A stretch of 48,977 nucleotides of DNA from a virus. Each line of letters opens with the position of its first letter. Positions within the stretch are counted from its first letter, which is position 1. Position numbers and translations under genes: made by a program. The stretch spans positions 1 to 48,977 of IMG/VR virus record IMGVR_UViG_3300025828_000035. The stretch is one strand, 5' to 3'. The notes beneath the pieces are model-generated. The model was not told the DNA's origin. It saw nothing but the letters and a program-made list of their open reading frames with translations, and searched no databases. Shown piece by piece: positions 25,865-34,657 of the stretch.

Positions 25865-26542
25865 ATGAAAATACAAAAATCTACGAGGGATATTCTATTA
25901 GAAATAGCCAAACATAAGAGAGTTTATGTCGAGGGTAACTTTCTAAAACTCATTGAGCCAGAAGAAGGTGATGAAGAGTTTGAAGAATATTTAAAGTTAT
26001 GTAAAGAAAAAGATTCAACTTCTCGTAGAAAAAGATTAGAAGTTACAAAACAAGTTCAAAAACAAAATTCTGAATTAGAGAAGGCTCAAAAAGAAAACAA
26101 AAGAGTAAATAGACAATTAGAAAAAGCTCTTAACGAAGCTATAGATTCTGCAGAACAATCAAAAAAATCAAAAGAAGAAGCCGAAAAGGCAAAAGAAGAA
26201 TTGGAAGTTGCATTACAACATGCAGAACAATCAAAAGAAGAAGCCCATAAATTAAAGGCTGAAGCAGAACTCGCAAAAGAGGTTGCAGAAACCGACCTCT
26301 CCTTACTTCAAAAGAAAACACAAACCGAATTGATGGGTAACATCGTAAGAGTTGCTCTATGGGTTATTATGGGTGTAGGCTTACTTACTACAGCATTATA
26401 TGTATTTGTGATGGTAAGAGGATTAGATGCTAAAATTATTGAATCAACCTGGTCAAATCTATTTGGTATCTTATTAACAAATTCATTCAGTATTATTGGT
26501 ACTATTATGGGTGTTAAACATGCTACTAAAGACAAAGAATAG
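25865..26542 (+). CDS. Coiled-coil membrane protein after the two-component genes
   Basis: 225 residues. A long Lys/Glu/Ala-rich coiled coil spans about 55-155. Two hydrophobic segments follow, near 160-182 and 195-215. The protein would be anchored by its C-terminus with the coiled coil in the cytoplasm. It starts 9 bases after the receiver gene stop. It may be an effector or scaffold of the phosphorelay; no family is recognised. Confidence 0.8.
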   Translation: MKIQKSTRDILLEIAKHKRVYVEGNFLKLIEPEEGDEEFEEYLKLCKEKDSTSRRKRLEVTKQVQKQNSELEKAQKENKRVNRQLEKALNEAIDSAEQSKKSKEEAEKAKEELEVALQHAEQSKEEAHKLKAEAELAKEVAETDLSLLQKKTQTELMGNIVRVALWVIMGVGLLTTALYVFVMVRGLDAKIIESTWSNLFGILLTNSFSIIGTIMGVKHATKDKE

Positions 26543-26568
26543 GATCTTCCCAATATTTTCATTATAAT
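26540..26568 (+). promoter_or_regulatory. TAGGAT/TATAAT promoter with start at the ATG of gene 26574
   Basis: TAGGAT (26540-26545), 17 bases with TTTCAT at the end, TATAAT (26563-26568). The predicted start near 26575 coincides with the ATG at 26574. The core is nearly identical to the groEL promoter at 38885. Confidence 0.6.
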
Positions 26569-26573
26569 ATGTT

Positions 26574-26921
26574 ATGGATTATAAAAACATACTGTACGGA
26601 GCATTATTCTTTATTTTAGGACAAGCTGTTGTTTGGATTCAAATCAACGGTCCTATCATATGGACTTGGGCTAAAGAATGGAGATGGGCTTTAATGTTGG
26701 TGGGTGTACCTATTACATGGTTCTTTATGGAGGGCACACGCTATCTAGTAGAAGGTTTTAACGGTTCTTTCTGGCCAAGCAGATTCATTTCATTCAGTAT
26801 GGGTATCCTAGTTTTTACGTTGTTTACATGGTTATTTAGGGGCGAAGGCGTATCTCTTAAAACTGCAGTATCGTTAGTACTTGCACTAGGCATCATTTGT
26901 ACACAGCTCTTTTGGAAGTAA
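26574..26921 (+). CDS. Multi-spanning membrane protein
   Basis: 115 residues with about four hydrophobic segments (about 5-22, 38-54, 68-86 and 93-112). It is rich in Trp, with WIQINGPIIWTWAKEWRW near the first loop. No family was recognised. It has its own apparent promoter, and its product is probably leaderless. Confidence 0.75.
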   Translation: MDYKNILYGALFFILGQAVVWIQINGPIIWTWAKEWRWALMLVGVPITWFFMEGTRYLVEGFNGSFWPSRFISFSMGILVFTLFTWLFRGEGVSLKTAVSLVLALGIICTQLFWK

Positions 26922-26959
26922 ACATATTTATAATAAATGAATATGTACAGGAGTATATA

Positions 26960-28789
26960 ATGAATATAGATAATATCATCAGAGAAGAAATTGCTCGATT
27001 AAATGAAGTTTCATTAGACGTAAATAAATTAGGTGATGCTTTAGCAGACGTTGAATCCGGCGGGGGAGATTATACAGTAACAAACCCTAAATCATCAGCT
27101 GCCGGAAAATACCAATTTTTATGGAATACGTGGAGCAAGGATATTGAACGCGTTACGGGCGTTTCTACCAAACAAGAATTTTTAGATTCGCCAGAAGCAC
27201 AAGAGAAGTTTTTTAAATATTATGTTAATAATGAATTAAAGCCTCAAGTTGCACAGTTAAAATCAGACTCAACCAAATCAGATGCAGCATTAGCAGCATT
27301 AGTACATTTTCAAGGACCGAGCGGCGCGAGACGTTATCTTGAAACGGGTGAAGAGACTGCTCCTGAAATTAATATGCCTGTAGAAAAGTATTTAGATCGA
27401 GTTGAAACTGCATATTATGGATCTAAACAAACATCTACTAAAACTACTGATACGGGAGAAGAGATTAAGCCTATACAGCCAAAAGTAGACTCTGATGAAG
27501 AATTAATTGATAAAATACAATTCTATTTAGATTTTGCTGGATTTATTCCGTATATCGGAGACGCTCTAGATTTAATTAATGGATTGATATATATGATCCG
27601 CGGGAAGCATTGGGATGCACTATTAAGCGCTATTGCGTTAGTACCAGGCGTTGGATCTGCAATTGCAGTTCCTATGCGTGTTGCAACTAAGGCAGCAAAA
27701 AAATCATTAGGCGCTGGCGCAATTAAAATTTTAATGAAAGGCGGCCCGAGATTTCAAAACTGGTTAGTTAAACTTGTTAAAAGTGGTAAAGTTGATGCAA
27801 ACATGTTAGAAGAACTTGCAAAAAGTGGTGATAATATTGCAAAAATGCTACAAGATGCATCAAGTAAGTTGCCTGAAGGCGTAGCTAAATATTCAGATGA
27901 ATATATAAAGTTAATAAAAAGTCGATTCAAAGACATAAGTCAGGCAGCTAAAACTAGTAAACGGGCTAAAAAAGCAGATATGATTGATCTTATTGGTAAA
28001 TTAGCAAAAAGAAAAGTTCCGCTGAGCGGAACACTTCGTGGCCTTATAAAATTTACATTATCAAAAAAATTAGTTCGCGGCATTACTAGTCCGAGTGCAT
28101 TAAATGGTATGCGTAAAGGCTTACAAAGTAAATTCGTAAAGAAGCTATCAAAAGAACCAAATATCATTAAGAAGATGATTGGCAACTTAAATACAAAACA
28201 GACTGATAGTTTAGCTAAGTTTTTAAAAGTACCTCCCGCTCAAGTACAAAAATTAATGAGTAATGTAAAGAAATTAAACCCAAAACAAACCGAACGTTTA
28301 CTTGAACATATGTCTGAGAACCCGAAAATATTTAAAGGTATTAATAAACGTTTAACTAGATATAAGAAAGCATATGTTGAACAAGGTCTTTCCCAAATAA
28401 AAAATCTTAGTTTGAAACGAGGTGCTGGCAAGTTTTTATTCAATACAAGTGATAAAGTATTCAGCAACATAAACTTACCAAAGTTACTTTCAAAGTCTAT
28501 ATACATAGCCGCTGCATTATTAGATTCAGATGACCCACAGTTAAAAGATGCGGGTGAAGATTTACAAGAAGCTAATATTGAACAAGCAAAATTAGTAGCT
28601 GCTGTTAGTCTATCTGAACCTGGCGATGAGCAAGCACAAAAAGAAATAATGAATCAACAAGATATTGCTGCTGCTGCACAAGAAAAAGCTGATAGAGCAC
28701 TTGAAACTATAGATTCGATTGATATAGAAGAGCTGAGCGATAGAGATAAAGCGATATTGAACATGTTAATTCGAGAATATAGAAATTAA
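26960..28789 (+). CDS. Transglycosylase-domain protein with hydrophobic pretoxin-like segment and long helical tail (virion candidate)
   Basis: 609 residues from the ATG with AGGAG upstream; the earlier in-frame ATG at 26897 lies inside the previous gene. The N-terminus MNIDNIIREEI leads to a lysozyme/SLT-like domain (about 22-150): ADVESGGGDY supplies a likely catalytic Glu, followed by AAGKYQFLWNTW. Residues about 195-245 (FIPYIGDALDL, LVPGVGSAI) resemble the helical pretoxin segments of polymorphic toxins. The rest is a basic helix-rich tail with repeats of the K-x-L-x-x-P type. It could be a cell-wall-degrading protein injected with DNA. No toxin domain was recognised at the C-terminus. 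Confidence 0.75.
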   Translation: MNIDNIIREEIARLNEVSLDVNKLGDALADVESGGGDYTVTNPKSSAAGKYQFLWNTWSKDIERVTGVSTKQEFLDSPEAQEKFFKYYVNNELKPQVAQLKSDSTKSDAALAALVHFQGPSGARRYLETGEETAPEINMPVEKYLDRVETAYYGSKQTSTKTTDTGEEIKPIQPKVDSDEELIDKIQFYLDFAGFIPYIGDALDLINGLIYMIRGKHWDALLSAIALVPGVGSAIAVPMRVATKAAKKSLGAGAIKILMKGGPRFQNWLVKLVKSGKVDANMLEELAKSGDNIAKMLQDASSKLPEGVAKYSDEYIKLIKSRFKDISQAAKTSKRAKKADMIDLIGKLAKRKVPLSGTLRGLIKFTLSKKLVRGITSPSALNGMRKGLQSKFVKKLSKEPNIIKKMIGNLNTKQTDSLAKFLKVPPAQVQKLMSNVKKLNPKQTERLLEHMSENPKIFKGINKRLTRYKKAYVEQGLSQIKNLSLKRGAGKFLFNTSDKVFSNINLPKLLSKSIYIAAALLDSDDPQLKDAGEDLQEANIEQAKLVAAVSLSEPGDEQAQKEIMNQQDIAAAAQEKADRALETIDSIDIEELSDRDKAILNMLIREYRN

Positions 28790-28790
28790 A

Positions 28791-30137
28791 ATGATACAAG
28801 AATATCAAACACAGAATGAATTGAATCCAAAACTTTGGGATGGCGACCAATTAAAACCTGGTCTTCGTCTCAAACTGCTTAAGATTGCTCAATACTTTTA
28901 TGAGTTCTTGGGCATTGATGCTCCGATTAAAGGAGTTATTCTTACGGGCAGCAATGTAAATTATAATTGGACTGATACTTCTGATATTGACCTTCATGTT
29001 CTTATCAATTATAAAGATGTAAATGACAGCATACCATTTGTCAGAGAATACATGATGGCAAAGAAGAGTATTTGGAACAATACTTATCCATTACAATATA
29101 AAGGTATGCCAATTGAATTGTATGCACAGGATGAAAATGAGCCTCATGCATCAACTGGTGTATATTGTTTGAGTTGTGATAAATGGTTGAAACAACCATC
29201 CCCAGAACAAGTATCAGTAGATGATGTTGAAATAGATCGTAAAGCTGATCCTTATAAGTTTGAGATAGACAATCTTCAAGCAGATGATCCACAACTTGAA
29301 ATGAAGATCAGAAGTCTTAAAAAGAGATTGAAACGAATGCGTCAAACAGGTCTTGAAGCTTCAGGTGAATATTCAGTTGAAAACCTAGCATTCAAGACAC
29401 TTCGTAATTCAGGACATTTAGCTAAACTTAATGATTTGCAACAAGGCAATGTAATGAGTTCATTAGCATTAGAAGCTTCAGTAGATGAAGTGTATGCAGA
29501 TAGTGGTTTAGGTAAATGGTTTGGTAAAGGCAAAAAAGGTGGAGTAGGCGGCGGAGGATGGGATCGTTATGATGCTCAAGGCAATCGTGTTGGCAAATGT
29601 GGAGATGCAAAAGAAGGAGATGCATATTCTGCTTGTTTGTCTAAAGGTAAAGCAGAAAAGTTAGGAAAAGACGGCAGAGCCAAATTTGTACGCAGAAAAA
29701 GAGATGCACAACGTAAAGCAGGCGACTCTAAAAAGGGAGGCGAACGCAAAAAAGGACAAAAGCCAACAAAAGTAAAGACAGAAAACTTTGCTGATGGAAA
29801 GAACCCAGGACGCAAAGGATTATCCAAAAGATTCGGAATCAGTCAAACAATGTCGATTGCAGATTTGGAACGAATAGCAAAAAATTCTACAGGTGAAAAA
29901 CGTAGAATGGCTCAATGGAATTTGAATATGAAACGTGGAAGAATGAAGAAAGAAGAATTAGAAGAACAACTTAATCTATTCTTAGAAAAAAATGTTCCTA
30001 ATGATGCAAGCAAATGGTCATATGCAAAGTCACAAGCAAAAAAGAAGTTTGATGTATATCCGTCAGCATACGCAAATGCTTGGGCAAGCAAAAAATACAA
30101 AGAGCTTGGCGGCACATGGAGGAAATCAAAGAAATGA
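28791..30137 (+). CDS. Nucleotidyltransferase-fold domain joined to phage virion-type domains
   Basis: 448 residues. N-terminal part: TGSNVNYNWTDTSDIDLHV has the G-S...D-x-D pattern of the NTase fold (G53, S54, D65, D67). Middle part: KWFGKGKKGGVGGGG with a Cys-containing, Lys-rich block (about 245-330), known from many T4-like phages. C-terminal part: ASKWSYAKSQAKKKFDVYPSA and its neighbours form a DUF5872-like domain (about 405-446). It may be a DNA-associated packaged protein. A third acidic residue needed for full NTase catalysis is not obvious, so activity is uncertain. Confidence 0.75.
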   Translation: MIQEYQTQNELNPKLWDGDQLKPGLRLKLLKIAQYFYEFLGIDAPIKGVILTGSNVNYNWTDTSDIDLHVLINYKDVNDSIPFVREYMMAKKSIWNNTYPLQYKGMPIELYAQDENEPHASTGVYCLSCDKWLKQPSPEQVSVDDVEIDRKADPYKFEIDNLQADDPQLEMKIRSLKKRLKRMRQTGLEASGEYSVENLAFKTLRNSGHLAKLNDLQQGNVMSSLALEASVDEVYADSGLGKWFGKGKKGGVGGGGWDRYDAQGNRVGKCGDAKEGDAYSACLSKGKAEKLGKDGRAKFVRRKRDAQRKAGDSKKGGERKKGQKPTKVKTENFADGKNPGRKGLSKRFGISQTMSIADLERIAKNSTGEKRRMAQWNLNMKRGRMKKEELEEQLNLFLEKNVPNDASKWSYAKSQAKKKFDVYPSAYANAWASKKYKELGGTWRKSKK

Positions 30138-30553
30138 AACTAAAACATTTAGCATTAGAAGCCAAAACAAAATGTCCTGCACCAACTCAAGACATTGCAC
30201 TCAACTTGAAGAACAGACAGACTGCAATTGATGAATATGGGTATGGTCCTGCTGATCCGTCTCAAAAGAATGAAAAGTTCTGGCAGAAGAAACAGGATAT
30301 GTGGAACACTGATTCTGCAGACGAATTAAAAAATATGATTTGTGGCACATGTGCTGCATTTGACATAACAAACAAAACATTGGATTGTATCAGTAAAGGC
30401 ATCGGAGGTGAGGAAGCAAATGACCCATATGATGTTATCGATGCAGGAAAATTAGGTTATTGCAGATTTCTTAAATTTAAGTGCGCCTCTAAAAGAACTT
30501 GCGATGCTTGGGTATCTGGAGGACCAATAAAAAAGGAAAAGAATGAAAAGTAA
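30134..30553 (+). CDS. Cys-rich phage protein with the shared N-terminal motif
   Basis: 139 residues from the ATG at 30134 (MKLKHLALEAKTKCPAP); the frame extends upstream but only inside the preceding gene. The N-terminus fits the M-x-L-K-x-L-x-L-E-A motif found in other genes of this block. Nine Cys lie mostly in ICGTCAAFD, LDCI, LGYCRFLKFKCASKRTCDAW; this arrangement suggests a metal or Fe-S centre as in small iron-sulfur proteins. Related-looking proteins occur in marine T4-like phages. Function unknown. Confidence 0.75.
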   Translation: MKLKHLALEAKTKCPAPTQDIALNLKNRQTAIDEYGYGPADPSQKNEKFWQKKQDMWNTDSADELKNMICGTCAAFDITNKTLDCISKGIGGEEANDPYDVIDAGKLGYCRFLKFKCASKRTCDAWVSGGPIKKEKNEK

Positions 30554-30707
30554 AGGTTTAGGTGATGACATTGCAAAGATTACGTCAGCAACACGTTTGG
30601 ACAAGTTAGCAGAACGTATCAATGAAATCATTACTGGCGATAAAGACTGCGGATGCAGCAAGAGACAAGATAAATTGAATAAGATATTTCCATATAAGGA
30701 TAAATGA
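30543..30707 (+). CDS. 54-residue conserved-looking phage protein
   Basis: KGLGDDIAKITSATRLDKLAERIN with a later DCGCSKR and LNKIFPYK. This pattern, a helix followed by CGC and a terminal F-P-Y, is familiar from many phage genomes as a hypothetical protein. It overlaps genes on both sides. Two Cys may bind metal with partners. Confidence 0.65.
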   Translation: MKSKGLGDDIAKITSATRLDKLAERINEIITGDKDCGCSKRQDKLNKIFPYKDK

Positions 30708-31315
30708 TGAGCAAGAAAAAATTACAAGAAGGATTTGGAATAGGAGAACTTCCTTCATCTAAACTAATGAAGATGAAAGTGGGACTTAAGGATCTTATGC
30801 CAGAAGGCGATGGTTACCAACCAGTACCAGGCAAAGTATATGACAATCCATATGCAATGGCATTCAAACCGGCATTCAACCCAGTTGATCATGATGACAC
30901 TAAAGGAATGGGTTTGACTCATTCTTATACTACTGATTATGATCATGAAGGCAAAATGGCACGTACACAGCTTGAGCGTTGCATTGACACATCAAAAATG
31001 CTTCGTGGTATGATTGATGAAAAAGCTGAATTGCCGGCATGGGTGCAAGCCAAACTGACTAAAGCAGCAGACTATTTGCAATCAGTTCATAATTACATGG
31101 ATGGTCAAGATGGATTAGCAGATGACGGCCTGTTTCGTAAAAAAGAATTGATTGCTTCTATTCAACAAGACTTAGATGAAAAGATTCGCAAAGTAGAAGA
31201 TGGTTGGGCTGTATATCCAAGTGCGGGAGGAAAACGTTTAGGTACGCATCCTACAAAGAAAGCAGCTCTAAAACAATTGGCAGCAATTGAGATCAGCAAA
31301 CAATCAAAGGGATGA
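30704..31315 (+). CDS. Phage virion-associated-type hypothetical protein
   Basis: 203 residues. The middle segment ARTQLERCIDTSKMLRG then LPAWVQAKLTKAADYLQSVHN (about 85-130) is a helical domain familiar from structural regions of T4-like phages. The C-terminal segment GWAVYPSAGGKRLGTHPTKK is a second small domain seen in similar proteins. The start MMSKKKLQEG may be the second ATG. It is co-transcribed with its overlapping neighbours. Confidence 0.7.
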   Translation: MMSKKKLQEGFGIGELPSSKLMKMKVGLKDLMPEGDGYQPVPGKVYDNPYAMAFKPAFNPVDHDDTKGMGLTHSYTTDYDHEGKMARTQLERCIDTSKMLRGMIDEKAELPAWVQAKLTKAADYLQSVHNYMDGQDGLADDGLFRKKELIASIQQDLDEKIRKVEDGWAVYPSAGGKRLGTHPTKKAALKQLAAIEISKQSKG

Positions 31316-31497
31316 AACTCAAAGAATTGATATACGGGTATCCAAAGTCTGGTGTTGTAGACAAAAACAGCAAACAAGATTTTGACCGAGTACAATTCTA
31401 CAAAGAATATTATGACAATCTAACGCCATCTGAATTTGATGTATATCAAAAAGATGAATTCATCATAATTAAAGTAAAGCCCAGAAAAGATGATTAA
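31312..31497 (+). CDS. Small protein with a partial shared N-terminal motif
   Basis: 61 residues, beginning MKLKELIYGYPKSG. The first ten residues resemble the M-x-L-K-x-L-L-x-E motif of neighbours but lack the Glu at the usual position. The rest is charged with no recognised domain. It overlaps both neighbours. Confidence 0.65.
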   Translation: MKLKELIYGYPKSGVVDKNSKQDFDRVQFYKEYYDNLTPSEFDVYQKDEFIIIKVKPRKDD

Positions 31498-32122
31498 ACT
31501 CAAAGACATATTACTAGAGGCTCCTAAAACAAATTTTAGTGCCGAACTCATTGATTTTAACGAATCAAATGTATCTGCAGGACAAATGATTTTTGACTAT
31601 GTTCGCGGTCATGAAAAGTTTGCGCCGTTTACTTATGATGACCTGGCAGGATATCCTCCAAAGCCATATGATAAATCAAAAGGTGCACCTAAAGGACGTT
31701 TAACAATCGGGTATGGAACTACAGATCCAGAGTATGCATATCCAGGCAACAAGATAACAGAAGAAGAAGCTAAAAGACTTTCTGTTGTTGGTATTAATGA
31801 CGCTGCTGCCTGTATACGAAGATGGCAAGGCAGAACTACTGAGTTTGATGCGCATCAAAGAAAAATAACATTGAGTATGTTTAGAGCCTTAATTGATTTT
31901 GTATACAATGTCGGTTGTCATACAGCTGTAAACGGAGCAGTATTCGAATCGATTGAATCGGGCGATTATGATGATGCATATACTCGTCTCAAAACTGGCG
32001 AATGGGGACATGAGTCTAGACGCACAGATACTGCAGAATTATTTGCACAAGAAGGATTTCCTAGTAGATATATCAATACAGCAAATCCACAGTTCTTGGC
32101 AAATTTCAAAACCAAAAAATAA
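31490..32122 (+). CDS. GH24 (T4-type) lysozyme with candidate capsid-targeting N-terminus
   Basis: 210 residues. YVRGHEKF carries the catalytic Glu (E42), and RLTIGYGTT at 70-78 is the GH24 signature with the substrate-contacting Thr. The IDFVYNVGCH region fits the C-terminal lobe. About 30 extra residues precede the catalytic domain: MIKLKDILLEAPKTN resembles T4 internal-protein targeting sequences with a gp21-type L-x-E/A cleavage site. There is no signal peptide. A role inside the virion at entry, rather than in lysis, is suggested by the N-terminus and by the separate lysis block at 23 kb. Confidence 0.85.
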   Translation: MIKLKDILLEAPKTNFSAELIDFNESNVSAGQMIFDYVRGHEKFAPFTYDDLAGYPPKPYDKSKGAPKGRLTIGYGTTDPEYAYPGNKITEEEAKRLSVVGINDAAACIRRWQGRTTEFDAHQRKITLSMFRALIDFVYNVGCHTAVNGAVFESIESGDYDDAYTRLKTGEWGHESRRTDTAELFAQEGFPSRYINTANPQFLANFKTKK

Positions 32123-32123
32123 T

Positions 32124-32152
32124 TTGGATCTTCCTATATAATTTAGTATAAT
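32124..32152 (+). promoter_or_regulatory. TTGGAT-class promoter at gene 32158
   Basis: TTGGAT (32124-32129), 17 bases, TATAAT (32147-32152). The predicted start near 32159 coincides with the ATG at 32158, so the transcript is leaderless unless the ATG at 32176 is used. Confidence 0.6.
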
Positions 32153-32157
32153 AAAGT

Positions 32158-32361
32158 ATGATAACGGGGTTCGGAATGTATGTAAATCATTTAGATAAAT
32201 TTCTCAAAGTTGTGTTTAGCAATACAGAGGTTTGGCAATGGCCCACATCATGGTCAGAACTTGATAAACTTAAGTTTGTTGATGAAGCATTAGAATATTT
32301 AGAAAAACAAGAAATGTACGAAGAATGCAAAAAGTTATATGAGCTCAAAAAGACGATCTAA
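32158..32361 (+). CDS. Small hypothetical protein upstream of clpS-like gene
   Basis: 67 acidic residues with no recognised domain. The ATG at 32158 sits on the predicted transcription start; an alternative in-frame ATG at 32176 has a short leader. The gene overlaps the ClpS-like gene by 23 bases in another frame, so the two are expressed together. Confidence 0.65.
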   Translation: MITGFGMYVNHLDKFLKVVFSNTEVWQWPTSWSELDKLKFVDEALEYLEKQEMYEECKKLYELKKTI

Positions 32362-32593
32362 GTATCAATTAGTTTTAAAAAACGATGACAAGAATTCATT
32401 TCAACACGTAATTACTTGCTTAATGGAAATTTGTAATCATAACTATTATCAGGCAGGTCAATGTGCAAACATAGTTCATAATATTGGACAATGTTGTGTA
32501 TATATTGGGTGGAAAGATGAAGTAGAAGAAGTATATGAGTTGATGCAGGCAGAGGGGTTGAAATTAGAACTTGTAAAGCATACGAGTCGTTAA
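32339..32593 (+). CDS. clpS-like: ClpS-like N-degron adaptor of Clp protease
   Basis: 84 residues. YQLVLKNDDKNSFQHVITCL (8-28) matches the ClpS core with N15-D16-D17, and QCANIVHNIGQC with H47 gives the second key motif; the final GLKLEL strand is also typical. ClpS binds ClpA or ClpC and hands over substrates with destabilising N-terminal residues. The core resembles Bacteroidota ClpS (H-V-I-x-x-L, Q-A-x-Q-C-A-x-I-V-H). The N-terminal tail is short (about 8 residues), which may alter delivery. A phage copy could redirect host proteolysis. Confidence 0.8.
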   Translation: MSSKRRSKYQLVLKNDDKNSFQHVITCLMEICNHNYYQAGQCANIVHNIGQCCVYIGWKDEVEEVYELMQAEGLKLELVKHTSR

Positions 32594-32650
32594 TGGTATT
32601 CTGAGTCATATGTTTTGTAAAAATACAAGAGACGTAGGATTTGAATAAAG

Positions 32651-32830
32651 ATGTTTAAAGTTATAGCAAATATTAGAATAGGGTTGCTTCATGCAACATT
32701 TCATCGCAATATGAAACGTGCAACAGCTGCACGAAAGACTCAAGATATTGCAAAATTCAAACGTTATATATATGCAGCAGAAGATGCATGGAGAAAATTA
32801 GTTTTAATCAAAGAAAAATACAAATTATAA
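32651..32830 (+). CDS. 59-residue basic hypothetical protein
   Basis: A helical, Lys/Arg-rich product (MFKVIANIRIGLLHATF start) with no known motif. It lies 57 bases after the ClpS-like gene and three bases before the next gene. Function unknown. Confidence 0.6.
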   Translation: MFKVIANIRIGLLHATFHRNMKRATAARKTQDIAKFKRYIYAAEDAWRKLVLIKEKYKL

Positions 32831-32833
32831 GTT

Positions 32834-33217
32834 ATGGGAAAACGAGGATACCAAGGCGAATCGCCAAAAGACAGAGCAACTAACATCATGGATAAGTTTA
32901 TCCAACGATCAGATCGTAAAGCTGCTCAGCAAGAAATAAAACCATTAAGACGAAAAGACCCAAATATTCCAATGGAATTGTGGCCGTTGAAAGATCAAAT
33001 TGAATATTGGGATAATCGTACGCCAGAACAAATATTTCGTGAAAAATACACATACTCTTCTTGGTATAATGAAGTATTAGACAAATCTGGTATGTACCCA
33101 ATCACATTCAGAGACTGTGTAACTAAGCACAAGAGTAGATTGCAAGAATTATTCAATCAATGTACTTCTACTAGAGAAGCAGTTTCAACATTGCAAAAGG
33201 AGAATATCATTCACTAA
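32834..33217 (+). CDS. Hypothetical protein upstream of HNH gene
   Basis: 127 residues, charged, with no membrane segment. IPMELWPLKDQIEYWDNRTPEQIF is the most distinctive segment. Its final base is shared with the start codon of the HNH gene, which suggests coupling. Function unknown. Confidence 0.7.
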   Translation: MGKRGYQGESPKDRATNIMDKFIQRSDRKAAQQEIKPLRRKDPNIPMELWPLKDQIEYWDNRTPEQIFREKYTYSSWYNEVLDKSGMYPITFRDCVTKHKSRLQELFNQCTSTREAVSTLQKENIIH

Positions 33218-33777
33218 TGTGTGCAGATAAGTCACAATACAAGTATGTATATGGCAGAGGCCGTTCTGCATTTAATCTGTCAGAGTCTGATGTACGTTAT
33301 GCAATAGACAATACAAAGTCTAATGCTGAAGCAGCTCGTTTCATGAAAGTGTCATTCACTACATGGAAAAAGTATGCTAAAATGTATACAGATGCAGAGA
33401 CGGGAAAGACTCTATATGATATGCATACTAATATTGCCGGTGTCGGAATATCTAAACGAGCACCTAGAGCATCAGCTGGACCGTATCAAATTGATGAAAT
33501 TCTACAAGGAAAATATCCAAAATATCCTACGTGGAAACTTCGTAACAGACTGTTAGCATTAGGTATCATGGAAGAAGAATGTAATAGTTGTGGATATAAT
33601 GAACATAGAATCACAGATGACACAGTGCCTGTATTGTTAGATCACATCAATGGTGATAACACAGATCATCGTTTAGAAAATTTACAGTTGCTTTGTCTAA
33701 ATTGTTATTATCAACAAGTAGGAAATCCATTCAAGCAAAAATCTCCTAGGTTTTGGAATTACAATGACTTAGATTAA
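33217..33777 (+). CDS. HNH endonuclease
   Basis: 186 residues. The C-terminal zinc-HNH fold is complete: CNSCGY, then LLDHINGDNTDHRLENLQLLC and CLNC. The DH...N...H/N series gives the metal site. The N-terminal half looks like a DNA-binding helix-turn-helix (AARFMKVSFTTWKKY). Such free-standing genes are common mobile endonucleases in T4-like phages. Confidence 0.85.
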   Translation: MCADKSQYKYVYGRGRSAFNLSESDVRYAIDNTKSNAEAARFMKVSFTTWKKYAKMYTDAETGKTLYDMHTNIAGVGISKRAPRASAGPYQIDEILQGKYPKYPTWKLRNRLLALGIMEEECNSCGYNEHRITDDTVPVLLDHINGDNTDHRLENLQLLCLNCYYQQVGNPFKQKSPRFWNYNDLD

Positions 33778-33837
33778 GTAAAGATTAAGACAATAATTCT
33801 TTAAAAGATTGTAGTAGTATACAAAAATCGTTAAGAT

Positions 33838-33866
33838 GAGAGAGGCTTCGGCCTCTTTCTTTTTGT
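33838..33866 (+). terminator. Rho-independent terminator with TTCG tetraloop
   Basis: AGAGGC-TTCG-GCCTCT followed by TTCTTTTT. It separates the HNH transcription unit from the metalloprotease-like gene and rules out the start codon at 33836 for that gene. Confidence 0.85.
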
Positions 33867-33883
33867 TCAATATTTATATGTGT

Positions 33884-34657
33884 ATGATATATTTAAAACG
33901 TTTAATAATTGAAGGTCGTTACGATTCAATAGTAACAGCATTGAGCAGAGAAATGTTGAATGCAATCAAATCTAGTTTTGAATCAACTAAAACAGCAAAC
34001 GGCAAATTTGCGGGAACTAAAATATATTTCCGTAAAGGAGAGCAAATACCTACAATATATGGTGATAATTTCAGTCATATCTATTTTCATGAAGTCGAAA
34101 ATGAACAGATACCATTAGAGTTCAAGATAGCACTACGGGTACAATGGATTGAAGGACTTGATGATTACAGAAAAGGTGGCGATGCATACAATGATCAGAC
34201 CGATGATCCTGCTGATGCAACTACTGATCCATACATAGAAATACGATTTGAATTAGACCCAGCAGATGTTCCAAATATATATAGCAATATTGCAATGGAT
34301 CTAAGAGATACAATCCGACATGAAATAGAACATATTACACAAACTGGCTGGAATTTGTTGCCGGGAAAGTATCTTCCGAGTGATCAAGAACGAAGAAAAC
34401 AAATTGAAACAGGCGAATTGCCTGCTCGAGAATATTTTCTACTTCCAATGGAAATACCAGCTATGATACAAGGAATGTATCTGCAAGCAAAAAAATCAAG
34501 ACAACCATTTTCTAAAATTGTTAATGACTATTTAGATCGTTTCATTGCAATGAAAGATGAAAATGGTAATTCATATATCACTCCAGACGACAAAGAACAG
34601 ATTCTTGCAACGTGGAGAAAACATGTGCCTAAATTGGGACTAAAGGTAAAATTATGA
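33884..34657 (+). CDS. HExxH metalloprotease-like protein with candidate capsid-targeting N-terminus
   Basis: 257 residues from the ATG at 33884; ATG 33878 is also possible, but both lie after the terminator. HEIEH at 146-150 (RHEIEHITQTG) is a zinc metallopeptidase motif; a third ligand is not certain. The N-terminus MIYLKRLIIEGRYD matches the shared motif, with a possible cut at I-I-E/G. Proteins of this type occur in virions or heads of marine T4-like phages. It overlaps the next gene by four bases. Confidence 0.7.
   Translation: MIYLKRLIIEGRYDSIVTALSREMLNAIKSSFESTKTANGKFAGTKIYFRKGEQIPTIYGDNFSHIYFHEVENEQIPLEFKIALRVQWIEGLDDYRKGGDAYNDQTDDPADATTDPYIEIRFELDPADVPNIYSNIAMDLRDTIRHEIEHITQTGWNLLPGKYLPSDQERRKQIETGELPAREYFLLPMEIPAMIQGMYLQAKKSRQPFSKIVNDYLDRFIAMKDENGNSYITPDDKEQILATWRKHVPKLGLKVKL

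Noticed and set aside
33836-33883. Start of the metalloprotease gene at 33836
   Set aside because: The codons from 33836 run through a TTCG-loop terminator (33838-33866); the ATG at 33884 gives the shared N-terminal motif.
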